41,637 nt of DNA from DATMYQ01 sp035560935 (GCA_035560935.1 DATMYQ010000052.1:1-41637); one strand, 5' to 3'. Counted from the first letter of the stretch, positions 23,314-32,563 are shown. Notes: generated from the letters alone by a model not told the origin. Program-made: numbers and translations.

Positions 23314-26300
23314 ATGGATCAGTCGCTGCGCGTCGGAGTGGACGTTGGCTCGACGACGATCAAATTGGTGGTATTAGATTCTCAGGATAATATTATTTTT
23401 CGCCAGTATTTGCGGCATTTTTCCGATGTTAAGTCGACGTTGCGGGAAATGCTGGGAAAAGCGCGATGTGTCCTGCAGGAAAAATGGCTGTCGGTAATGG
23501 TTACCGGTTCGGCGGGCATTGGCGTTTCACAATATCTGGAGCTGCCGTTTGTGCAGGAAGTCATTTCCTGCACCTGTGCAGTAAGGCGAATGATTCCTCA
23601 GACGGATACCGTGATTGAACTGGGAGGGGAAGACGCGAAGATCACCTATCTGGACGGTACGGTGGAACAAAGGATGAATGGCGTTTGCGCTGGCGGCACC
23701 GGTGCCTTTATTGATCATATGGCGGCGTTATTGAATACGGATGCTGCCGGACTCAACGAACTGGCCAAGGGATGGAAAACGGTGTATCCCATTGCCTCCC
23801 GTTGTGGTGTTTTTGCGAAAACCGACGTGCAATCGCTGCTGAATGAAGGGGTACCGAGGGAAGACATTTGTGCGTCCATTTTGCAGGCTATTGTAACTCA
23901 GACGATCAGTGGCCTGGCTCAGGGAAGGCCAATCCGGGGACGGGTGGCGTTTTTGGGCGGGCCGCTGCATTTTTTATCCGAGCTGCGCCGACGCTTTGTG
24001 GAAACATTGGGATTGTCTGCGGAACAGGTGATTGAGCTGGAAAATTCACCGTATTTTGTTGCTATTGGAGCGGCGCTGTCGCTGAAAGAAGCGCCGGTTC
24101 AGTTCTGGCGGTTGCAGCAAAAATACAGTCAGGCATTGAACCGGCCCCGTTTGGCAGATCATACGGCTTTGCCGCTGTTTGCCGATGAGTCGGAATACAT
24201 GACGTTTGCCGCCCGGCATCGGCAACATACCGTGCCGTGCCGGAGTCTGGAGACGTATGCCGGACCGGCGTTTCTCGGTATTGACGCAGGTTCCACCACT
24301 ACCAAATTAGCATTGGTGGATGCCGACGGAGCGTTATTGTATTCGTTTTATGGCAGCAATCAGGGGCAGCCGCTGGATGCCGTGATGGACGCCCTGCGGC
24401 AACTTTATGGCCAGTTGAATGAACAGACCCGGATTGCCTATTCATTGGTCACCGGTTATGGCGAAAGGCTGATTCAGACGGCGTTACGGGTCGATGCCGG
24501 CGAGGTGGAAACCGCGGTTCATCTGAAAGCGGCCAGTGCTTTCCAACCGGGAGTTACTTTTGTTCTGGACATTGGCGGTCAGGACATAAAGTGTTTTTTT
24601 GTCCGGGACGGCGTGATTGATTCGATTATGCTGAATGAGGCCTGCTCGTCCGGTTGCGGCTCGTTCATTGAAAACTTTGCCCAGTCCGTCGGAGTGCCGG
24701 TACAGGAATTTGCGGCGCTGGCATTGCAGGCGGCACAGCCGGTGGACCTGGGAACCCGTTGCACGGTGTTTATGAACTCCAAAGTCAAGGAAGCGCAAAA
24801 AGAAGGGGCGACGCTGGGAGATATCGCGGCCGGTGTCGCGATATCCGTGGTGAAAAATGCGTTATTCAAAGTCATCCGTCTAAAAGATGTGGCGCTGCTG
24901 GGAGATCAAATTGTCGTTCAGGGAGGAACCTTTTGCAACGATGCTGTGTTGCGTGCACTGGAAATCCAGTTGGGGCGAGAGGTAGTCCGACCTGATATTG
25001 CCGGTATTATGGGGGCATACGGAGCGGCATTGCTAGCCAGGGAACAAGGCAAGGACAGTAACGGATCAACGTTGCTGTCAGCGTCAGAATTGGCGGAGTT
25101 TCGGGAGGAAAACCGGACGCAGCGTTGTCAGGGTTGTGGTAATCAGTGTTTGATGACGGTCAAACGCTTTGCCGATGGCCGGGAATATTTCGCCGGCAAC
25201 CGCTGTGAGCGGGGGACAGGCCACGAAAAAGCCATGGCGGAGTTGCCTAATCTGTATGCATACAAATACCAACGGGTGTTTGCATATGCACCGTTGCCGG
25301 AAACGGTTGCTCGCCGGGGAACACTGGGAATTCCCCGGGTTATGAACCTGTATGAGGACTATCCGTTCTGGTTTACTCTGTTTACTCAGTTGGGTTACCG
25401 CGTGATATTGTCGGGTCGTTCTTCACGGGCATTGTATGAACAGGGGATGGAAACCATACCTTCGGAAACGGTGTGTTATCCGGCGAAGCTGGTGCATGGG
25501 CATATTGCTGACCTGGTGCGGCGTGGTGTCCGGAAAATATTCTATCCCTGCCTGACGCGCCGGGAACGGGAAGATCCGACGGCGGACAATGGTTATCATT
25601 GCCCGGTGGTGGCATCCTATGCGGAAGTCATTCGGGTTAATATGGATCAGTTGGCGGAGAACAACGTGGTCTTTTATCAACCCTTTTTACCGCTGGATAA
25701 CCGAAAACGTTTACTGGACCGGCTCATGACGGAACTGGCGCCGGAGAATATTCCGCGGCGGGAGTGGGCGCAGGCGCTGGGACGGGCGTATGCGGAAATG
25801 GAATCCTACCGCGCGGATATCAGGCAGCAGGGAGAAGCGGCACTGGCTTACATGACCCGGGAAGGCTGTCCCGGCATCTTGCTGGCCGGCCGCCCCTATC
25901 ATACCGACCCGGAACTGCACCATGGCCTGCCGGAACTATTGCAATCCTATGGATTTGTGGTGTTGTCGGAGGATTCGGTGCGGCATTTGGTACCGGTGGA
26001 ACGACCATTGCGGGTGGTGGATCAATGGCTGTATCATTCCCGCTTGTACGCTGCCGCTACGCTGGTGTCGCGGCGCCCCGATCTGGAATTGATTCAACTG
26101 AACTCCTTTGGCTGTGGATTGGATGCGGTAGTTGGAGATCAGGTGCGGGAATTGTTGGAACGGCATGACAAAATTTATACGCTGGTAAAATTGGATGAGG
26201 TCAATAATCTGGGGGCCGTGCGCATCCGGGTCCGTTCGTTGCTGGCCGCCCGGCGGGAACGGTTGCAACGGCAGAAACCGACAACACCGTTGCCGCTCTG

Positions 26301-27528
26301 GAAGCGGGTGGTGTTTACATCGCAGATGCGTCGGGACTATACGATTTTGGCGCCGCAACTGTCGCCGGTTCATTTGCAGTTTGTGGAGATGGCCTTTCAA
26401 CGGGCCGGATACAACATGGTGGTGCCGGATCTGCCGGACCGATTAGCGGTGGAGGAAGGGCTGAAGTATGTCCACAATGACGTCTGCTATCCGGCGGTGC
26501 TGGTGGTCGGACAATTATTGCAGGCGCTGAACAGCGGGCGGTACCCTCCCGATCGGGTGGCGGTGGCCATGGTACAAACCGGCGGCGGTTGTCGGGCCAG
26601 TAATTATATTGCGCTGCTGCGTAAGGCGCTGATGGATGCCGGCTGGTCCCAGGTGCCGGTATTTTCCCTCTGGGGGGAACCGACGCCGGGTTATCGGCTG
26701 ACCTTACCGTTGTTTAAAGATATTGTACAAGGCGTGGTATATGGGGATGCGTTGCAGCGGGGGGTGCACCGGGTTCGTCCCTATGAACGACAAACAGGAG
26801 CAGCCAACGCCATGTATGCGCAGTGGTCGGTGCATTGCCGGCAAGCTTTACGGCGGGGCGCGGGTGGTTTTGGTGCCAACATCCAGGGAATCATTCGCGA
26901 TTTTGACAGCTTGGAAATCAATGAAACCCAGATTAAACCCCGGGTGGGTGTGGTGGGCGAGATTTTGGTGAAATACCATCCGTTTGCCAATAACCGGTTA
27001 GTGGAGTTGTTGGAGAACGAAGGCACTGAAGTGGTGGTGCCGGATTTGCTGGATTTTTTCTTATACAGTGCTTATGACCGTCAGGTAGAGTATGACCTGT
27101 TGGACGGCGGTTGGACGGCGGCGATCAAAGGTCGTTTGTTCCGGGCGGTACTGGAACATTATCGTCGGGATCTTCGCCAAGCTTTGCAGCGTAGCCGCCG
27201 TTTTTACCCACCGCCTTTTATCGAAGACCGGGTCCGTCTGTCCCGGCGGCATGTTTCACCGGCCAATATGACCGGGGAGGGGTGGCTTCTCACCGGCGAA
27301 ATGCTGGAAATGATCCGGGAAGGCGTGCCCAATATTCTCTGCCTGCAGCCGTTTGGGTGTCTTCCTAATCATATTACCGGTAAAGGTATGCTAAAAGAAT
27401 TACGGTACTGGTACCCGCAAGTAAACATCCTGCCGATTGATTATGATCCGGGCGCCAGCGAAATTAATCAGATGAACCGGATCAAGCTATTATTGGCAGT
27501 GGCCCGGGAGCGGGCCAACGAGAACTGA
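23314..27528 (+). CDS. Giant 2-hydroxyacyl-CoA dehydratase activase fused to dehydratase-like domains
   Basis: A 1404-residue fusion. Two BadF/HgdC-type ASKHA ATPase domains (about 5-260 and 325-590) each start with a phosphate loop (DVGSTTIKLV; DAGSTTTKLA). Each keeps the two cysteines that hold the dimer-bridging [4Fe-4S] cluster in HgdC: C125 and C164, and C444 and C483. A cysteine motif (C605, C608, C612 and a fourth near 630) follows, then a DUF2229 region (about 675-760) and HgdB-like domains with VHNDVCYPA, TGGGCRASNY and FGCLPNHITGKG. Activases use ATP to drive one electron into dehydratases or double-cubane proteins. This long family is widespread in anaerobes but functionally unassigned. 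The ATG follows GAGGGGGAAAAG. A nucleoside phosphorylase follows. Confidence 0.88.
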   Translation: MDQSLRVGVDVGSTTIKLVVLDSQDNIIFRQYLRHFSDVKSTLREMLGKARCVLQEKWLSVMVTGSAGIGVSQYLELPFVQEVISCTCAVRRMIPQTDTVIELGGEDAKITYLDGTVEQRMNGVCAGGTGAFIDHMAALLNTDAAGLNELAKGWKTVYPIASRCGVFAKTDVQSLLNEGVPREDICASILQAIVTQTISGLAQGRPIRGRVAFLGGPLHFLSELRRRFVETLGLSAEQVIELENSPYFVAIGAALSLKEAPVQFWRLQQKYSQALNRPRLADHTALPLFADESEYMTFAARHRQHTVPCRSLETYAGPAFLGIDAGSTTTKLALVDADGALLYSFYGSNQGQPLDAVMDALRQLYGQLNEQTRIAYSLVTGYGERLIQTALRVDAGEVETAVHLKAASAFQPGVTFVLDIGGQDIKCFFVRDGVIDSIMLNEACSSGCGSFIENFAQSVGVPVQEFAALALQAAQPVDLGTRCTVFMNSKVKEAQKEGATLGDIAAGVAISVVKNALFKVIRLKDVALLGDQIVVQGGTFCNDAVLRALEIQLGREVVRPDIAGIMGAYGAALLAREQGKDSNGSTLLSASELAEFREENRTQRCQGCGNQCLMTVKRFADGREYFAGNRCERGTGHEKAMAELPNLYAYKYQRVFAYAPLPETVARRGTLGIPRVMNLYEDYPFWFTLFTQLGYRVILSGRSSRALYEQGMETIPSETVCYPAKLVHGHIADLVRRGVRKIFYPCLTRREREDPTADNGYHCPVVASYAEVIRVNMDQLAENNVVFYQPFLPLDNRKRLLDRLMTELAPENIPRREWAQALGRAYAEMESYRADIRQQGEAALAYMTREGCPGILLAGRPYHTDPELHHGLPELLQSYGFVVLSEDSVRHLVPVERPLRVVDQWLYHSRLYAAATLVSRRPDLELIQLNSFGCGLDAVVGDQVRELLERHDKIYTLVKLDEVNNLGAVRIRVRSLLAARRERLQRQKPTTPLPLWKRVVFTSQMRRDYTILAPQLSPVHLQFVEMAFQRAGYNMVVPDLPDRLAVEEGLKYVHNDVCYPAVLVVGQLLQALNSGRYPPDRVAVAMVQTGGGCRASNYIALLRKALMDAGWSQVPVFSLWGEPTPGYRLTLPLFKDIVQGVVYGDALQRGVHRVRPYERQTGAANAMYAQWSVHCRQALRRGAGGFGANIQGIIRDFDSLEINETQIKPRVGVVGEILVKYHPFANNRLVELLENEGTEVVVPDLLDFFLYSAYDRQVEYDLLDGGWTAAIKGRLFRAVLEHYRRDLRQALQRSRRFYPPPFIEDRVRLSRRHVSPANMTGEGWLLTGEMLEMIREGVPNILCLQPFGCLPNHITGKGMLKELRYWYPQVNILPIDYDPGASEINQMNRIKLLLAVARERANEN

Positions 27529-27588
27529 CAAAACGATTATTTTCGCTAAGGAAGCGGTATGGGAGCAAGAACGAAGTGGGAGGAAAAC

Positions 27589-28482
27589 ATGATTCGGCAA
27601 AATATCAATAGTGACCTGTTGGATCAGGTAGTGGCAGGCGCTGTGGAGGATATCTGGTATCATTACGGCATTAGCAGCCGGGAGCCATTACTGCAAAAAA
27701 TGCGAAACGTGGAGGCGGTGATTATCGCCGGTTCCGGGGAACGGACGGATGAATTTGCCCGGCACTGGTCGGTGCGGAGACAGGCTCCGTTATTGGCGCT
27801 GCCAAGGCAGGACCGATTTGTGTTCCGTTACGTGGACAAAGTGATTTTTTCTTCGCACGGTATGGGTATGCCCAGTGCGGCGATTGCACTGCAGGAATTG
27901 ATGAAGATGGTTTATTTTTTGAAAGACGGAGATTTGACCGCACTGGATAACGTATTTTGGATGCGGGTCGGGACCAGCGGTGGTCTGGGAGTGCCTCCCG
28001 GAACGGTGGTAATCTCGCAGGAAGCGTTACAAACCGATATGAAACCATATCGCCTGCTGAACCGGGGGCAGGAATACTATTTTGATGCCCGGTTTCCGTC
28101 AGCGCCGTCAGCGGCGTTGATGACCATCGCGGCCCGCTTGGGAATTGCGGCAGTGGCGGGAAGAACCGTCGGCAGCAATGATTTTTATCTGGAGCAGGGA
28201 CGCTGTGATGGGGCTGTCAGCCTGATCAGCGAGAAGGAAAAAGATGTGTGGCTGCGAGCACTGTACCGGCAGGGAGTAACCAATATTGAAATGGAGACGC
28301 CGATGGTGGCCGGATTGCTTAACCATTGGGGTTTTCCCCGCTTTGCCGCTGCCTGCGCTGTCATCGTGGACCGATTGCAGGGGGATCAGGTGATCTCGCC
28401 GCGGGCTGAACTTCTCAAGTATGTGGAGAATGCCGAACGATTGCTCTGGGGATATCTTGAGGAAACCATCTCCTCACAATAA
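27589..28482 (+). CDS. Nucleoside phosphorylase, uridine phosphorylase-like
   Basis: A 297-residue PNP/UDP superfamily enzyme that splits a nucleoside with phosphate. The phosphate-binding R126 and MRVGTSGGLGVPPGTVV (125-141) are typical. SHGMGMPSA (89-97) is the glycine-rich base and ribose-binding segment. The EMET ribose-binding motif is near 234-237. The arrangement is closer to eukaryotic-type uridine phosphorylase (UPP1-like) than to E. coli Udp, judged from memory. The ATG at 27589 follows GGGAGGAAAAC; an ATG 30 bases earlier lacks a good ribosome binding site. It starts 60 bases after the activase gene and may be co-transcribed. Confidence 0.85.
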   Translation: MIRQNINSDLLDQVVAGAVEDIWYHYGISSREPLLQKMRNVEAVIIAGSGERTDEFARHWSVRRQAPLLALPRQDRFVFRYVDKVIFSSHGMGMPSAAIALQELMKMVYFLKDGDLTALDNVFWMRVGTSGGLGVPPGTVVISQEALQTDMKPYRLLNRGQEYYFDARFPSAPSAALMTIAARLGIAAVAGRTVGSNDFYLEQGRCDGAVSLISEKEKDVWLRALYRQGVTNIEMETPMVAGLLNHWGFPRFAAACAVIVDRLQGDQVISPRAELLKYVENAERLLWGYLEETISSQ

Positions 28483-28484
28483 AT

Positions 28485-28523
28485 AAACGTCTTTCCCGGT
28501 GGCTGATCGCGGAAAAGACGTTT
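28485..28523 (+). terminator. Probable terminator after the nucleoside phosphorylase gene
   Basis: AAACGTCTTTCC (28485-28496) pairs with GGAAAAGACGTTT (28511-28523), with one bulged base. The following T-tract is short, so efficiency is uncertain. Confidence 0.55.
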
Positions 28524-28699
28524 GTTGCCGGAAGGTAGAGACTGCGAAACCGTGTCGGGTGTCGCACAATCTTGATCGGCACCTGGAAAAAAACAACAAA
28601 ATATGGGTTTGAAGGGATTTTGTAAAATTAGAAGAATAAACAATAAAAAGAGTTTTATGGCACCTAAGAGTACGCTTTTATTAATATGGAGGGGATGAA

Positions 28700-29242
28700 T
28701 TGGCAAGAATCGAATTGGTTAAACCAGAAAATATGACTCCGGCAGAAAAGGTCATATATCAGCGTTTTCCGTCGAATATAGTTCGCGGCTTGTTGAAAAC
28801 CAAAAACTGTGCCCCCGCTTATGCTGCGCTGGGAAGCTCTTTGCGTAATTTGTTTCTGACGCCGAAAGATACTGAATTTGTTATCATTCGTGTTGCTTAC
28901 ATGAGCAATTCTCAATATGAATTGATGCAGCATCGGCATTTAGCTCTGCGACAGGGTTGGCGCGAAGAAGATATCGCGGCCATCGCCGAAAATAATCTGG
29001 AATATTTTGAACGGCGAATGCAAACTATTTTAAATTATGTTAATGAATGTGTTGAACGGGTAAAAGTATCAAGAACCGTTTTTGCAGCGGCAAGAGAGTA
29101 TTTAAGCGAGAGTGAGATTGCGGAGCTCACTCTGCTAATTGGTCATTATATGTTGACGGCTAGATTTTTGGAAAGTCTGGAAATTGATTTGGATGAAAAA
29201 CCTACATCTTGGGATAATGTGCAGCTGACAACTGACAGATAA
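28700..29242 (+). CDS. Carboxymuconolactone decarboxylase (CMD/AhpD-like) family protein
   Basis: A 180-residue all-helical protein of the CMD fold. The core is at about 45-105, with FVIIRVAYMSNSQYELMQH (60-78) in place of the AhpD CxxC motif. It belongs to the non-redox branch with a conserved E/Q-H pattern (E74, H78, H80). That branch has mostly unknown activity. The start codon is TTG, supported by GGAGGGG at 28688-28694. The gene is clearly more A+T-rich than its neighbours: four 60-base lines (28861-29100) average about 40% G+C by hand count. This suggests recent acquisition or weak expression constraints. A cyclase-family hydrolase follows 58 bases later. Confidence 0.75.
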   Translation: MARIELVKPENMTPAEKVIYQRFPSNIVRGLLKTKNCAPAYAALGSSLRNLFLTPKDTEFVIIRVAYMSNSQYELMQHRHLALRQGWREEDIAAIAENNLEYFERRMQTILNYVNECVERVKVSRTVFAAAREYLSESEIAELTLLIGHYMLTARFLESLEIDLDEKPTSWDNVQLTTDR

Positions 29243-29300
29243 ATAAACCGCAGTAATAGGCAGCGATGATGGATAATACACGTTCTAAAGGGGGTAAAAT

Positions 29301-30071
29301 ATGAAAATTATCGATCTGAGCATTGCGTTGGAACCCGGCGGCTTCTACGATCCGCCGGCGGGAAGACCGCAAATTCGGTACTTTGACCATCAGCAATCGA
29401 CGCCGCAGATGCTGGAATGTTTTCCTAGCGTTGATGCGGGCGACCTGCCGAATGGATTAGCCTGGGCTGTTGAGGAACTGAAAGTGGGAAGCCATACGGG
29501 AACGCACGTGGATGCCCCTTGGCATTATTATCCGACCATGAATAACGGCGAAAAGGCCTGGACGATTGATGAAGTTCCCCTGGAATGGTTTTTTGGTGAT
29601 GGCGTGGTCGTTGATTTTTCCGGAAAACCCGATGGTTATCAAGTCATGGCCGAGGATTTTCGGCGGGAATTTGCCCGAATTGGTTATACATACAAAGCGG
29701 GCGACATTGTTCTTGTTCATACAGCGGCAGCAGTGAAAGCCGGTACGGAAGAATATCTTTTTTCCGGTTGTGGCGTGGGCCGGGAGGGAACCTTGTGGCT
29801 GATAGATCAGGGTATGCGCGTGTGCGGTACAGATGCCTGGAGCTGGGACCGTCCTTTTATGTATGTGGACCGGGAGTATCAGGAAACCAGAGATAAGAAT
29901 TTGATCTGGGAAGGGCATTTAGCCGGCAAGGAGAAAGCATATTGCCAAATTGAAAAATTGACCAATTTAGACCGGCTTCCTCCTGTTGGTTTTAAGGTCA
30001 TCTGTCTGCCGATAAAAATCAAGGGGGGAAGCGCGGGCTGGAGCCGAGTAGTGGCTATCCTGGAAACGTGA
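29301..30071 (+). CDS. Cyclase family (kynurenine formamidase-like) metal-dependent hydrolase
   Basis: A 256-residue enzyme of the putative cyclase family. The metal-binding signature HTGTHVDAPWH is at 65-75 (H65, H69, D71, H75). Related enzymes are kynurenine formamidase KynB, isatin hydrolase and polyketide-type cyclases, which hydrolyse amides or lactams with Zn2+ or Mn2+. The rest, including GREGTLWLIDQGMRV and GTDAWSWDRPF, fits the isatin hydrolase-like branch. AAGGGGG precedes the ATG. Its partner upstream is a CMD-family protein; the two may act in one ring-opening or decarboxylation pathway, which is inference only. Confidence 0.82.
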   Translation: MKIIDLSIALEPGGFYDPPAGRPQIRYFDHQQSTPQMLECFPSVDAGDLPNGLAWAVEELKVGSHTGTHVDAPWHYYPTMNNGEKAWTIDEVPLEWFFGDGVVVDFSGKPDGYQVMAEDFRREFARIGYTYKAGDIVLVHTAAAVKAGTEEYLFSGCGVGREGTLWLIDQGMRVCGTDAWSWDRPFMYVDREYQETRDKNLIWEGHLAGKEKAYCQIEKLTNLDRLPPVGFKVICLPIKIKGGSAGWSRVVAILET

Positions 30072-30140
30072 ATGAGTGCAAAGAGCCGGTTATTAGATAT
30101 CTTTTCTTAAAGAAATACTGATGCACTCTCCGTTGATTCC

Positions 30141-30899
30141 TTAGCGAGGCGAGGAGTGTTTTTCCAGAATATCCAGAACCGTTTGCAGTTCGCCGATTGG
30201 GATTTGGCCTGGTGCGGAAGCCTGGCAACCGGTGGCAAAAGTGAGAGTAGAACCGAACAAACCGCCCACCAGGCGGCTGACGCTGCCTAATGCGCCCATG
30301 GACATGGTAATCAGCGGAATATGCAGTTCGTTCTTGGCCTGCAGGGTTGCTTGCAGCAGCGTCAGAACGTCGCGAGTATTCCGGGGCATCACGGCGGCTT
30401 TGGCGGCATCCAGCCCGTGCAATTCGGCCTGATGAAAGATTTCCAGCAGGCTTTTGACGTCGGGAGTGGCATGAAAATTGTGAAAAGAGCCGATGACGGC
30501 GGTGCTGTGCTGATGGGCGGTAGTTTGCAGCTGACGGATCAGCGCCGCGGGACTACTGAGTTCGCAATCCACAATATCTAAAGGAGTTTGGCTGCAAACG
30601 GCGTTGAGCAGTTCAAATACCCGGGGTTCTGTGAGCAAAATGGGCTGGCCGCCTTCACGTTCGGAACGGATGGTAAAAATAACCGGCAAATTGCCGGCTT
30701 GTTGCTTGAGGGAATGCGCCATGGACAGGACTTTTGCCGGTTGGTCGAGGGCGGTGAAGTAGTCGGCGCGCCATTCCAGCACATCAGGGGCAAGCGGCAG
30801 CAACACAGCCAGTTCGGCATGGAGCTCAGCGCTGTTCTGACCGGTCAATGGCGTGCAAATCAAGGGACGAGAACGGTGTTCAAACCATTGTTTCAACAA
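30141..30899 (-). CDS. aroD: Type I 3-dehydroquinate dehydratase
   Basis: A 252-residue shikimate pathway enzyme converting 3-dehydroquinate to 3-dehydroshikimate through a Schiff base. Active-site residues are in place: E42 and R44 (LEWRADYF), R78 (TIRSEREGG), H140 (SFHNF) and the Schiff-base lysine K167 (DAAKAAVMP). The usual D after the catalytic H is N141 here. R209 and FGSTLTFA close the site. The start codon is TTG, preceded on the minus strand by GAGGAGG with 8-base spacing. No other shikimate gene is nearby, so it is a lone copy and may serve quinate use instead of synthesis. Confidence 0.92.
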   Translation of the reverse strand: MLKQWFEHRSRPLICTPLTGQNSAELHAELAVLLPLAPDVLEWRADYFTALDQPAKVLSMAHSLKQQAGNLPVIFTIRSEREGGQPILLTEPRVFELLNAVCSQTPLDIVDCELSSPAALIRQLQTTAHQHSTAVIGSFHNFHATPDVKSLLEIFHQAELHGLDAAKAAVMPRNTRDVLTLLQATLQAKNELHIPLITMSMGALGSVSRLVGGLFGSTLTFATGCQASAPGQIPIGELQTVLDILEKHSSPR

Positions 30900-30918
30900 A
30901 ATAAGAGCCTCCTCGATG

Positions 30919-30951
30919 AACCCGGTCTGACGATATGACCGGGTTTTTTCT
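30919..30951 (+). terminator. Terminator-like hairpin upstream of aroD, plus orientation
   Basis: AACCCGGTC (30919-30927) pairs perfectly with GACCGGGTT (30937-30945), followed by TTTTCTTTTTT. Read on the plus strand it is a good intrinsic terminator, but no plus-strand gene ends just before it; it would end transcripts running antisense through aroD. On the minus strand it is a hairpin just upstream of the aroD ribosome binding site. Confidence 0.6.
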
Positions 30952-31169
30952 TTTTTCTCATATGGGGATGTCGAAAGCGGGAAGTTGGCTGCTCAAAAAA
31001 TATTCTGCGTAGTTTTCTTAGATTCTACGGGAATATAGGCCGTATGTCAATAAAGGGCCGGCGGGAAAATCCGAATGTAAGGTAATTCGTAGCTTGTGAT
31101 AAAAAAGCGGAGTGACAGGTAGTAATTTCCGCATGATACGCATTAATTGTCACCCCAAATCTGAACATT

Positions 31170-31178
31170 TGCTATAAT
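31170..31178 (+). promoter_or_regulatory. Extended -10 promoter of the MatC-type carrier gene
   Basis: TGCTATAAT forms an extended -10 about 42 bases before the start codon. The nearest -35-like hexamer, TTGTCA (31147-31152), is 20 bases away, too far for optimal use, so an activator may be needed. Confidence 0.55.
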
Positions 31179-31219
31179 GGCAATGATCAATTATTGTATA
31201 GAAATTGGGGGGGGACAGT

Positions 31220-32563
31220 ATGGAAATATCCATGGCGGCAATTATGTCCATTGTGGCATTGGCGATTGTCGTAATCATCAGTTGCATCAACGAAGATCTG
31301 AACGTTGGTTTTCTGAGTGTCGGCTTTGCGGTTATCGTCGGTGGCATCTGGAGTGGCATGAACGGAGCCAAAGTAATGGCGTCTTTTCCGGTCAGCCTGT
31401 TTATGATTCTGGTGGGTGTTACTTTTATGTTTGGCATGGCCCAGACTAACGGGACCATGGAAAAACTCACAGCGTATTCAGTGCGCTTGTGCAAAGGAAA
31501 CACGGCAATTGTACCTTTGATTATTTTTGTCCTGACAACGTTTATTACCACAATCGGCCCAGGGAACATTGCCGGAACGGCGCTGATGGCACCGGTGGCC
31601 ATGGCCATTGCTGCCCGCGTGGGGATGTCAGCATTCCTGATGACGCTGTTGGTGGTGGGTGCGGCCAACGGTGCGGCCTTCTCACCGTTTGCTCCGACCG
31701 GGATCATTTCTGGCGGCATTATAGCTAAAATGGCGGCACAACTGAATATCACGGATGTGAGCAGCCTTACCTGGAAAATTCATTTCAACTCGGAACTGGC
31801 GCAGGGGTTTGTCAATATTGGCGGTTTCTTCGTACTGGGGGGCTGGGCCTGGATCACTAAGCAACGTGGCTTGTCAATCAACATTGACGAATTGGCGCCG
31901 AAACCGGAGCCGTTCGACCGTAATCAGTGGGTTACGCTGGCTATGGTTGCCTTGTTGATTGTGCTGGTGGTATTGCCGGGCTTGCCGGCAACCAAAAGTC
32001 TGTTTTCGGCGGAAATGAAAAATTTATTGGCCAATGTAGGCTCCATTGCATTTATCCTGTCCGGGGTGATGATGCTGGTGGGTGCCGGTGATAGTAAAGC
32101 AGCGGTTAAAGTCATGCCGTGGGGCGTTATGATGATGGTTTGCGGTGTGTCGGTACTGATTGATATTATGGATCAGGCTGGTGGTCTCACCGCTTTGGTA
32201 AAATTGATCGGTGCTATTTCCAATCCGGTGACGGTTAATCTTTGGTTAGGTCTGATTACCGGTGTCATTTCGGCCTACTCCAGTTCTTCCGGTGTGGTTA
32301 TGCCCATGTTTTTGCCGATGGTGCCGGGCTTGATGGCGGAAATCGGCGGCGGTAATCCGGTAGCGATGATTTCCTCCATCAATATTGGGTCTCATCTGGT
32401 TGATACGTCACCGCTGTCCACGTTGGGTGCGTTATGTATTGCCTGCGCCGGCGAGCATGAGGACAAGGCGGTACTGTTTAGGCGGCTGTTGATCTGGGGT
32501 TTGGCGATGTCGGTAGTTGGCGCGATTGTCTGCTGGGTGTTTTTTGGTATCTTGAACCTGTAG
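31220..32563 (+). CDS. MatC/SLC13-like dicarboxylate (malonate-type) carrier
   Basis: A 447-residue membrane carrier of the ion transporter superfamily. The N-terminal half matches the MatC_N domain: long hydrophobic helices, TIGPGNIAGTALMAPVA near 110-126 and GAANGAAFSPFAPTG near 147-161. The C-terminal half repeats the fold, with SAYSSSSGVVMPMFLP (near 350-365) as the second substrate loop. MatC proteins carry malonate or related C3-C4 dicarboxylates with Na+ or H+. The ATG follows a G8 tract at 31207-31214. A strong terminator follows and a LytS/LytR pair comes next, suggesting transporter control by that system. Confidence 0.8.
   Translation: MEISMAAIMSIVALAIVVIISCINEDLNVGFLSVGFAVIVGGIWSGMNGAKVMASFPVSLFMILVGVTFMFGMAQTNGTMEKLTAYSVRLCKGNTAIVPLIIFVLTTFITTIGPGNIAGTALMAPVAMAIAARVGMSAFLMTLLVVGAANGAAFSPFAPTGIISGGIIAKMAAQLNITDVSSLTWKIHFNSELAQGFVNIGGFFVLGGWAWITKQRGLSINIDELAPKPEPFDRNQWVTLAMVALLIVLVVLPGLPATKSLFSAEMKNLLANVGSIAFILSGVMMLVGAGDSKAAVKVMPWGVMMMVCGVSVLIDIMDQAGGLTALVKLIGAISNPVTVNLWLGLITGVISAYSSSSGVVMPMFLPMVPGLMAEIGGGNPVAMISSINIGSHLVDTSPLSTLGALCIACAGEHEDKAVLFRRLLIWGLAMSVVGAIVCWVFFGILNL

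Larger units (their letters stand above)
30900..31219. other. 320-base divergent intergenic region between aroD and the MatC-type gene
   Basis: It holds the aroD ribosome binding site, a GC-rich hairpin with a plus-strand T-tract (30919-30951), an A/T-rich stretch without a supported gene, and an extended -10 promoter for the carrier gene. TAATT recurs at 31083, 31123 and 31144; the last two are exactly 21 bases apart. Confidence 0.6.

Noticed and set aside
30074..30128. Terminator formed by GAGTGCA / TGCACTC between the cyclase and aroD genes
   Set aside because: The arms are 7 bases with more than 40 bases between them and no T-tract; unlikely to end transcription.
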